Assembly (NCBI GenBank): GCA_013286315.1
Contig: JABDFX010000014.1
Span: 1 to 43,280 of the forward strand
Source: Bacteroidota bacterium
GTDB taxonomy: Bacteria; Bacteroidota; Bacteroidia; Chitinophagales; Chitinophagaceae
Length of the DNA stretch: 43,280 nt
Direction of reading: 5' to 3'
The notes under the pieces were generated by a model. That model saw only the letters and a program-made list of their open reading frames with translations, did no database searches and had not been told where the DNA came from. Positions 16,105 to 23,752 of the stretch are shown here, in pieces. The position numbers were made by a program, and so were the translations under genes. The first letter of the stretch is position 1. The number at the start of each line of letters is the position of its first letter.

Positions 16105-17328
16105 GTGTTTATTCAAACTCCAGAACCTTCAGATATTGCTGCAGACGGTAGGTACACCAGACTGGAAATGATTAAGACTCTCAATTTTGAGAAGATCCGT
16201 CACGCAAAAGTAATGGTGATCGGTGCGGGTGCCGTTGGAAATGAAGTAATAAAAAACCTCGCACTTTTTGGAGTTGGCAATATTTATATAGTTGATTTTG
16301 ACAACATTGAAAAATCCAACTTAACCCGTGCTGTTCTCTTTCGCGAAAGGGACACTAAAAAAAAATCATACAAATCTATTGTAGCTGCAAAACGTGCCAA
16401 TGAAATAAACCCAGATTGCAATATCATCGCCCGCAATGCTGATATAGTATACGATATTGGCTTGGGTGTTTTCAGACAAATGGATGCAGTCATTTGCTGT
16501 ATTGACAGCCGCTTTGGTAGATTGATGATCAACCGCTATTGTTACTGGCTCAATAAATCCTGGATAAACTGCGGTATACTTGATGCAGAAGGAATCTGTA
16601 CTGTATATAAACCAGGCGTAAATGATTATGAGTCTGAGCTCAGCGATTTTGCCTGGAAAAATATACGATTCCGCTTGGGCTGTCCTGATATAGCAAGAAC
16701 TTTTTTTGAAGAAGGTAGTACCCCTACCACGCCTATATCTGCTTCTATAATTGGCGCTGTGCAGGTGTCTGAAGCCCTAAAAATTATTCACGGATATGAT
16801 GAGCAATTACTAGCCGGCTTCGAATTCAGGTTTGACCTGAGAAAAAATGAATTCTTTCTTACCGAGGGAACAGAAATAAAAGCTGACAGCGAAAGCCATA
16901 AAAGGATGGAATATATTCAGATGACAAACCTTTCATCTGCATCTACGATATCTCAACTGAAAGATTATATTGCCCGTGAGACAGATAATATCAACTATGA
17001 AGTAGTTTTAAGAAATCCTGTGGTTACAAAAGTACAACGAGAAATAGACGGCAAAACTTTTAAGACACTGGTGAAAGAATCAGGCCTCGCCCAATATCTT
17101 GACAAGAAGAAGATGCGCGACTGTGACAGCGATCACTTACACAACAGGATCTTTATAAAGGAAAAAACAACGGTTTTAACCGCACAAACACCACTAGATA
17201 AATTCAGTTTAAAATCTATCGGCGTTCCTGACTTGGACATACTGGAAGTGAGAACGGAAACAAAGGGAACCTTATATATTGAACTAACTGCGGATTCCTC
17301 AAAATATTTTAATCAGTCGTATGACTAA
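16105..17328 (+). CDS. E1-like (ThiF/MoeB-family) Ubl-activating enzyme
   Basis: 407 aa from a GTG start; an alternative ATG lies at 16168 (MIKTLNFEK). The adenylation domain is complete: GAGAVG (40-45), VDFDNIEKSNLTR (63-75), Arg80 and Lys86-90, and the Mg-binding Asp134 in CCIDSR. It would adenylate the Ubl C terminus with ATP. After it comes LGCPDIAR (Cys193) and EGSTPTTPISA (203-213); the crossover-loop position often holding the catalytic Cys just before the TP/TTP motif is Ser205, so Cys193 is the nearest candidate. The C-terminal ~140 residues are unassigned; residues ~355-395 (PLDKFSLKSIGVPDLDIL) look beta-grasp-like and could parallel the E1 ubiquitin-fold domain that recruits E2. 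No CxxC zinc ribbon is seen. It overlaps the JAMM gene by 8 bp. Confidence 0.92.
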   Translation: MFIQTPEPSDIAADGRYTRLEMIKTLNFEKIRHAKVMVIGAGAVGNEVIKNLALFGVGNIYIVDFDNIEKSNLTRAVLFRERDTKKKSYKSIVAAKRANEINPDCNIIARNADIVYDIGLGVFRQMDAVICCIDSRFGRLMINRYCYWLNKSWINCGILDAEGICTVYKPGVNDYESELSDFAWKNIRFRLGCPDIARTFFEEGSTPTTPISASIIGAVQVSEALKIIHGYDEQLLAGFEFRFDLRKNEFFLTEGTEIKADSESHKRMEYIQMTNLSSASTISQLKDYIARETDNINYEVVLRNPVVTKVQREIDGKTFKTLVKESGLAQYLDKKKMRDCDSDHLHNRIFIKEKTTVLTAQTPLDKFSLKSIGVPDLDILEVRTETKGTLYIELTADSSKYFNQSYD

Positions 17329-19006
17329 AATTTTGCTATTCTTAGCTACACTTTGTTGTCTTACATGTTTCTCATCATTAGGAAACGGCAACAGAAAATT
17401 TATTTTCGACGCTGATAGTTTTAAAGAAACAAAGAATGGTATAAACGTGCGGCTTACTCACTTGCCAAAAAAATTTAACATTTCAAAAATTGAAAAGATA
17501 ACTGTCTATCAAATTTCAAGTAACACTCTTAATTTCTGTGCGTCAAAATATCACGTCGACCCCAGTGAGCCAGATAATGCCATCCTGATCACCTTTAAAC
17601 TGGCTAACAGGACTTCAGATAATGATGACTATGAATTTAAACTTGTAGTCAACTATGACGGCAAAAGATATACATCACTAAGAAAAGATGTTTCAATTAC
17701 ATTTCAAGAAAAAGAGAATAAAGAAGCAAACACTGTGGCGAAAAAATCGCAGATAGAAAAAAACAACCAAAATATAACTTCCGACACACGAGGCACTCCA
17801 CAACATGCGGCAGATTCACCAGTTAATAGAAATTTTGAAAAAATATATGCTGACACTGTTCATGACGGAGAGTGCCTATTCCTAAAGGCCGTGTTTCTGG
17901 CAAATGAAATACATGCCCTTACCAAAAAAGATGTAGAAATTAAACAGGGAGGAAATACTCTAACAAATTTTAGTATAACAGTTGAATCAATCCATTATAA
18001 TAAAGCCAACAATTCCTTTATTTGTATATTTAAGCCAATAGACAAATTCGAGCTGCTGTTTACTATAACTATTCTTACCAACAAAAAAAAGTATTTTACC
18101 GATGCCAGCAATTTTAGAAATATAAAATTTGATAACCCTACCTGCAGAAAAGCAGCCGAAATTCCTGCCGCGGTTGACATTCCAACAACTACCAGTTCAA
18201 ATATATACCAATATATTTTTTATACCTGTCTACTAATTGGAATATTGGTGATAGCTAGAATTGCTTATGTTTATTTTAATAAAAAAAAGAGCATTACCAC
18301 AAGCAATCCTGACCACAACCAAAATTTTAATAACGGCGTGGCCGACGAAAATATACCGGCTGATGCGCAGATAACCTTTTTGGACGATTTTGCCCTCCTA
18401 CAGGTTGACAAAAAACAAACCGCTAGCAATCTTTCGCCAGTTTTATTAGATGGCCATAAAGAATTAATCAACCTCGATCAGTATTTTACTAATACCTCTG
18501 TAGCAATCGTGTATATCAGCGAGGAGGCCGCAAGGGATGTTTTTCTGCTTTTATTTGATTCGGTCAAAACGAGGCCTGCGCCTGAAGTGGGGGGATTCCT
18601 GATGGGCAGAATTCAAACGAATGTCTCTGATGCAAAAAAACTGGATGTAATTATTGACAAATTTATTAAAGATGGAACGCCCAATTACCAAGATAATTTT
18701 ACGATTACTTTCAGTGCTCAAATAAGCGTTGATGAGCTGGATTATTTGAACAACACACCCGGAAGCCTGAAAGTTGGTTGGTTGCATACACACCCCGGTC
18801 ACGGGATATTTCTTTCCGAACCTGATCTAAAAACACATCTGCAGGCATTCCCTTTTCCTTACCAGATTGCAATTGTAATTGAAAGTTATGACGAATTTAA
18901 AACTGGCGTATTTAGCTATAAACTTACAGAGAAAGAAATAAACAATAGCAAGGATAAAAATGAAACCAATTTTAAAAGCTGGACTAATTTAATTTATGTC
19001 AAATAA
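17321..19006 (+). CDS. Membrane-anchored JAMM/MPN+ isopeptidase (deubiquitinase-like)
   Basis: 561 aa. A signal peptide (residues 1-~22) is followed by a periplasmic region of two beta-rich domains (~25-130 and ~175-270), one TM helix at about 297-318 with a basic stop (NKKKS), then a cytoplasmic JAB/MPN domain (~390-535). The zinc-site motif is intact: Glu422 in PEVGGFLMG, His489 and His491 in GWLHTHP, Ser499 and Asp502 in LSEPD, i.e. HxHP-x6-SxxD. JAMM enzymes cut isopeptide or C-terminal Ubl bonds. The start overlaps the E1 stop (ATGACTAA), implying translational coupling. A periplasmic sensor fused to a deconjugase is unusual and suggests that deconjugation responds to an envelope signal. 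Confidence 0.92.
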   Translation: MTKILLFLATLCCLTCFSSLGNGNRKFIFDADSFKETKNGINVRLTHLPKKFNISKIEKITVYQISSNTLNFCASKYHVDPSEPDNAILITFKLANRTSDNDDYEFKLVVNYDGKRYTSLRKDVSITFQEKENKEANTVAKKSQIEKNNQNITSDTRGTPQHAADSPVNRNFEKIYADTVHDGECLFLKAVFLANEIHALTKKDVEIKQGGNTLTNFSITVESIHYNKANNSFICIFKPIDKFELLFTITILTNKKKYFTDASNFRNIKFDNPTCRKAAEIPAAVDIPTTTSSNIYQYIFYTCLLIGILVIARIAYVYFNKKKSITTSNPDHNQNFNNGVADENIPADAQITFLDDFALLQVDKKQTASNLSPVLLDGHKELINLDQYFTNTSVAIVYISEEAARDVFLLLFDSVKTRPAPEVGGFLMGRIQTNVSDAKKLDVIIDKFIKDGTPNYQDNFTITFSAQISVDELDYLNNTPGSLKVGWLHTHPGHGIFLSEPDLKTHLQAFPFPYQIAIVIESYDEFKTGVFSYKLTEKEINNSKDKNETNFKSWTNLIYVK

Positions 19007-19012
19007 TAAGTT

Positions 19013-21508
19013 ATGAATTATAAAGGTCTTTTACTTGTTTGGTCATTGCTAGTATTGGAACCTTCTTTACTTTTTTGCCAAACCTTACAAAATAAGAAAG
19101 AGATAACAATTAACCAGATTGTTCCCGCAGAAGACAGCGGCTATATAAATGTATATTTTGATCTTCCTAACGATCCGGAATTGCGCGATAAAATTGATTT
19201 GTTTCGCAGCGGTCTTCATGTGAAAGAAGTAGTCAATGGACGAACCTATGATATAGATGATGCTCATTTACAGGTTCTGTCAGTTGATGTGAATGATGGA
19301 ATATCTGAAAACATTAGTTCAAATCCGACGAGCAAAACATCTTCCTATCAGGAGAAAAATATTATATTGGTTTATCTTGACAGAAGCGGCTCCATGTCCA
19401 CGCAAATGTTGGAGGAAGTATTCATTTCGTTTAAAAAACTTCTCCGTCTAGCTAAGGCAACAAAGAGCCCTTTGTACTTTGGTACTTTTGATAGCTATGT
19501 TTCGCTTCCACAATACAAATTAAACCTTGACGGAGAGCCGGAGGAATACGTTTTTACCGATATACAACCAGGTGGTAAAGAGTACAGTTTTGCTGAATTC
19601 AAGAATCTCTTTGACAAAAAAAATGAAAACGAGACAACATATGATACAGATCTGTATGGCGCGTTAGAGATTGGTACCGAATATTTAAACAATGAAGATG
19701 TAATTCCAGCCCTGAAGGACTTTACAGGCAAGAAAGTATTTATCTTGTTTACGGATGGACGATTTGACATAAACGAGACAAAGTATTTGCATAAAAAAAA
19801 GCCTCTGGCTGTAGAAAGACATTTAACTGACGGGTTTGGTCAAGAAAAGGTATTGAATGCATTAAAATCAATAGATAAGTCCATTGCCATATATCCCATA
19901 GCCTATGGAGTTGAAGCAGATCAAAAATTTCTAACTGCAGTCTGCGACCATACACCTAACGCTACCGATAAAGTCTTTACGGCTAATGTTTCCGGTCTTA
20001 ACGATATTTTTAATCAGATAGCCAAAGAAGCCAAATCAAAATATGTTATCCGCTATGCGCCGGAAAACAAGGTTTTTAAGGGAGAAAAGCGAATTTTCAA
20101 ATTAAGTTCTGTTATTGAAGGTCAGATATTCAGAGAAGATGATAACCAGAAAGAGTATTCTTATGCTGATCCCTTTAACATAAAAGAATTTGTTCGTATC
20201 TGGCCAAACAACGATAACCCGGAAACCCATTCCATCTCTAAGTTCTTATACATTGTCATTCCGGTGTGTATATTTCTTTTGATTGCGTTTGCAGCATTGC
20301 TTATATACCCAGCTTTTTACACGTCTTCGTTTAAGTCAAAATATTTCATAATATATAATAACCCATCGGATGGTTCCGAAACGTGTTCTTATTGTAGTAA
20401 CCCTTTTGTAACAGGAGATATTATCGTAAATAAATGCGCTCATAAAATACATGCCGAATGCTGGAAAGATAACAACAATTCATGCGTCATGTATGCAAGG
20501 GGAAAATGCAAAGAAGGCAAACAAGAGATATCAGGTGTTCTTAACCTAATTAAAAATCCATTTAAAGTAGATGCTATTGGCAACGGACTTGCAGGCGCCA
20601 CAGGTGGCATCATTGCCGGGTTGGCCACCAAATTGTTTATTGATAAAATACTGACCTTTTCCTTTTTCAGTTCTTTTGAAAAATCGGCTTTTATCAGTAA
20701 GTCAACAATATCATTTGGGTTAAGCGGACTTTTTCTAGGCTTTTTCATCTCCATGAGTATTGGTATATTCAAAAACCGTTTTCATAAGGGCTTTAAAAAT
20801 CTGATAAAACCAGTTCTCTTTATACCGGTACTTACAGGGATTGCCTGTCTTATAATAAACGTCCTTATATTCTCATTTACTCAACGCTATTTCAACATCC
20901 CATATTTAAGTTCCATTTTAATTTGGGTCATATTTGGGGTAACCGTTGCTTCTTTACTTGCATTAGTAAGTGACATGAATTATAAAAATGCCATTATAGG
21001 TGGCGCCATCGGTGGCATTATTGGGGGTATGCTTGTAGAAATACTTCCACTGGTTATTCCACCCGGTTATAGATCGGTTTCCGACATCGTTGCAAAAATG
21101 TTCTTGGGTGGCGCCTTGTCCATGGTACTATCAATCGTGATCAATAAACTTGAAGACTGTTATCTGAAAGTAGTCAGCGGCAACTACAATTCAGACAAGC
21201 CATTTTACATAAGCAAATGGCTTAACCGTTCAGATCTCGGATATGTGCTTATTGGTTCAAATGGAAAAGAATCACAGGTAGCCCTGGCATTTGATACATC
21301 GGATCAAATCTCTCCTACCCATTGCAAAATAACAAAAAAGTTACAGGCATATAATATCGAGAACGTTTCAGATAATAAAGACCTGTTGGTTAATAACAGG
21401 TATGTATACAGGGGTAACCCTGCGTGGTTAAATAACGGAGATTCCATTCGACTTGGAAAAACCACTTTAAGATTTGAATTAAAAAGAAATTTAAATAATA
21501 AAAATTAA
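19013..21508 (+). CDS. Periplasmic vWA - cytoplasmic RING-like - multi-TM - FHA-like protein (candidate E3 ligase)
   Basis: 831 aa. A signal peptide (1-~23) leads to a vWA domain (~115-340) with the MIDAS motif DRSGS (Asp123, Ser125, Ser127), Thr208/209 and TDG (247-249). TM1 is at ~409-436. Then a Cys/His module: C458-x2-C461-x13-C475-x-H477-x2-H480-x2-C483-x7-C491-x7-C499, the RING-H2 order except that the last pair is x7 instead of x2. Six further helices follow (~521-712), then an FHA-like domain (~740-824) with SPTH (767-770) and NNGDSIRLG; the canonical GR is GS. Even TM counting puts both RING and FHA in the cytoplasm. With E1, E2, Ubl and JAMM next to it, an E3 role is the natural reading. 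The start lies 6 bp after the JAMM stop. Confidence 0.82.
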   Translation: MNYKGLLLVWSLLVLEPSLLFCQTLQNKKEITINQIVPAEDSGYINVYFDLPNDPELRDKIDLFRSGLHVKEVVNGRTYDIDDAHLQVLSVDVNDGISENISSNPTSKTSSYQEKNIILVYLDRSGSMSTQMLEEVFISFKKLLRLAKATKSPLYFGTFDSYVSLPQYKLNLDGEPEEYVFTDIQPGGKEYSFAEFKNLFDKKNENETTYDTDLYGALEIGTEYLNNEDVIPALKDFTGKKVFILFTDGRFDINETKYLHKKKPLAVERHLTDGFGQEKVLNALKSIDKSIAIYPIAYGVEADQKFLTAVCDHTPNATDKVFTANVSGLNDIFNQIAKEAKSKYVIRYAPENKVFKGEKRIFKLSSVIEGQIFREDDNQKEYSYADPFNIKEFVRIWPNNDNPETHSISKFLYIVIPVCIFLLIAFAALLIYPAFYTSSFKSKYFIIYNNPSDGSETCSYCSNPFVTGDIIVNKCAHKIHAECWKDNNNSCVMYARGKCKEGKQEISGVLNLIKNPFKVDAIGNGLAGATGGIIAGLATKLFIDKILTFSFFSSFEKSAFISKSTISFGLSGLFLGFFISMSIGIFKNRFHKGFKNLIKPVLFIPVLTGIACLIINVLIFSFTQRYFNIPYLSSILIWVIFGVTVASLLALVSDMNYKNAIIGGAIGGIIGGMLVEILPLVIPPGYRSVSDIVAKMFLGGALSMVLSIVINKLEDCYLKVVSGNYNSDKPFYISKWLNRSDLGYVLIGSNGKESQVALAFDTSDQISPTHCKITKKLQAYNIENVSDNKDLLVNNRYVYRGNPAWLNNGDSIRLGKTTLRFELKRNLNNKN

Positions 21509-21513
21509 ATGTT

Positions 21514-22929
21514 ATGGCGACAAAATCTCTTGAGGAAATGCACCAGGAAGCCGATGTATTAACTAACGAAAACAAAGAACTGCAAGCCCAATCTGAAAAA
21601 TTACAAGGGGAGATGCAGCAATTTTACGATCATGCTCATGAGCTTACTGAAGAAATCAAAGTATTTCGTGATCAGACACAACATTTACACGACGAGTCAC
21701 ATGCTTTTCATGATCAGGCGCAGCACCTGCACGATGCATCGCAAACAATTCACGATGAAACACAAAACCTGCACAATGAATCGCAAACGCTCCATGACCA
21801 GACACAACAACTGCATGATGAATCGCAAACACTCCATGACCAGACACAACAGTTTCATGACGAAGCTCAAGTACTTCATGATCAGACCCAGCATGCATCT
21901 GAAGATGCCGGTCACATGCATGATCACCTATCTCAATTACACGATCACACGGGTCAATTGCACGACCATGCCAATCAACTGCACGATCAAACATCGCAAT
22001 TGCATGACCATACTAGCCAACTACACGATCATGCCGCACAATTACATGATCATACCACCCAACTGAACGACCAAACCGGTCAGTTGCATGATCACACCGC
22101 GCAATTGCATGATCACACTGCACAATTACACGATCACACAAGCCAATTGCACGACCATACCAACCAGCTGATGGATCATACGAATCAGCTTCACGATCAT
22201 ACCAATGAGCTGCATACACACACGGGAGAAATGCATGACCATTCTGTGCAATTACATGATCACATTATACAGCTGGCCAACAATACCCTGCAACTGCACG
22301 ACCAAACCTCATCCCTACATGATCAGACGCAAACCCTGCACGATCAGAGTGAGCAACTGACTTCTGCCATTACCGAATTAAATACAACGTCCGAAGGGCT
22401 TACCAAGGAAACACAGCAATATAACACCGAAAGCCACCAACTCCTGATTGATACACAGAACGCCAATCAGCAGACACATGCCTTGCAAGCTGATACACAA
22501 ACGGTCAACGCTACTTCTCATCAATTACAACAGGATATAGAAGGCCTCAAGCAAAATGGCCAACAATTGGTAGAGAATATCCATAGCCTGGAACAAACGT
22601 CTAATCAGCTAAAAGATCACATTGAGGGATTATTTGGAGAAAGCAAAGATTTGAAAGAAAATATTGCTGGCGTCCTGGATGACTCAAAACAGCTGCACAC
22701 CAACATTACGGACTTGTTGAATAATGCTAAAAACTTTGTGTCGAATATTGAAGATGTATTCAGCAATGCAAAACATGTATTCGATGCAATTTCTGAAAAC
22801 AAAAGTAATGCAGAAAACATTGTGGGTGACATTAAGTCTGTATATGACACAGCGCATTCTGTTATGGAAGCCATTCAGGCAATACAAACCGCTGCAGAAG
22901 CAGTGGAAGCTGCATTGTTAGTGCCCTAA
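21514..22929 (+). CDS. His-rich heptad-repeat protein A
   Basis: 471 aa, cytoplasmic (no signal peptide or TM). From about residue 40 to 290 it is an almost uninterrupted run of 7-residue repeats. Early ones read LHDExQT/LHDQTQ-like and central ones LHDHTxQ. Residues ~290-471 keep a helical 7-residue rhythm without His (e.g. NITDLLNNAKNF). One Leu per heptad with His at two fixed positions suggests a very long helix or coiled coil with lines of histidines that could bind metal or respond to pH. The C-terminal part resembles that of the protein at 23753, so the two are paralogues. It starts 5 bp after the E3-like gene. Function is unknown; a filament or scaffold is inferred. Confidence 0.85.
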   Translation: MATKSLEEMHQEADVLTNENKELQAQSEKLQGEMQQFYDHAHELTEEIKVFRDQTQHLHDESHAFHDQAQHLHDASQTIHDETQNLHNESQTLHDQTQQLHDESQTLHDQTQQFHDEAQVLHDQTQHASEDAGHMHDHLSQLHDHTGQLHDHANQLHDQTSQLHDHTSQLHDHAAQLHDHTTQLNDQTGQLHDHTAQLHDHTAQLHDHTSQLHDHTNQLMDHTNQLHDHTNELHTHTGEMHDHSVQLHDHIIQLANNTLQLHDQTSSLHDQTQTLHDQSEQLTSAITELNTTSEGLTKETQQYNTESHQLLIDTQNANQQTHALQADTQTVNATSHQLQQDIEGLKQNGQQLVENIHSLEQTSNQLKDHIEGLFGESKDLKENIAGVLDDSKQLHTNITDLLNNAKNFVSNIEDVFSNAKHVFDAISENKSNAENIVGDIKSVYDTAHSVMEAIQAIQTAAEAVEAALLVP

Positions 22930-22933
22930 TAAA

Positions 22934-23725
22934 ATGAATATGATTGTGACCGAACTATTGGATTATAACCTGTTCATGCTTATGAATCCTGGTATTTGCT
23001 TTCATCCCGGCGGTTTGCTGGCAACTTACAAAGTAACTAGAAATGTTCCCGGAATTTCTAAAGAATCGGGCATTCTTGATTTCGGTAGCGGTAACGGCCT
23101 ATCACTTTTCTTTTTACAAAAAATGGGATTCAAAAAATTATATGGTTACGATGTAAATGCCCAACTTATTGAAAAGGCAAAAAAACGCTTTGGCGCCAAT
23201 CGTGAAATATTATTTTATGACGCTTTGACAGATTGGCACAACGCGACACCGGAAATATACTTGATGATGTTGGAAAGTATTTTCAGTTATATTAAGGAAA
23301 GTGATATGCTGGGCTTTACGACCCAGTTAAAAAAAGTAATGGCAATATCGGGCGCCAAGTATTTAAGTGTGATAGATTTTTATTGTATTGATCAGCCTTC
23401 CGAGGCTATGAAAAAGGAATTCAGGTACATCTTTAATTCAAACCAGTTAAGGACCAAACTAGAAGTTTGGCAGATAATAAATAGCTTAAGCCCAAATGGC
23501 AAAGTTGTATATCAGGAAGAATTAAAAATTGCTAATCAACCGGAGGTTGTATTCGGGAATAAAATTAACAATTATGATTACTTGAAAAACATTATTAAAG
23601 ACCATGTCGCATCTGTTGAGGAAGCCATAGAATACCAAAAAAAATACATCGGCCATATTTGCGCGTTTAATGACACTTTTTGTAAAAATTTTATATTCTT
23701 CAAAGCCGTCGTGGAGATCAATTAA
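22934..23725 (+). CDS. SAM-dependent class I methyltransferase
   Basis: 263 aa. Motif I is clear (GILDFGSGNGLSLFF, about residues 45-59), followed by the acidic motif II (LYGYDVNAQLIEKA) and ILFYDAL. The remainder fits the class I Rossmann methyltransferase fold. It starts 4 bp after one heptad-repeat gene and ends 27 bp before the other, so the three form a module. The substrate is unknown. Given the position, the Glu/Gln/His-rich repeat proteins are candidate protein substrates, by loose analogy to the CheR-MCP pair, though this is not a CheR sequence. Confidence 0.85.
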   Translation: MNMIVTELLDYNLFMLMNPGICFHPGGLLATYKVTRNVPGISKESGILDFGSGNGLSLFFLQKMGFKKLYGYDVNAQLIEKAKKRFGANREILFYDALTDWHNATPEIYLMMLESIFSYIKESDMLGFTTQLKKVMAISGAKYLSVIDFYCIDQPSEAMKKEFRYIFNSNQLRTKLEVWQIINSLSPNGKVVYQEELKIANQPEVVFGNKINNYDYLKNIIKDHVASVEEAIEYQKKYIGHICAFNDTFCKNFIFFKAVVEIN

Positions 23726-23752
23726 ACTGAAAAACATTCAAATGATAAATTT

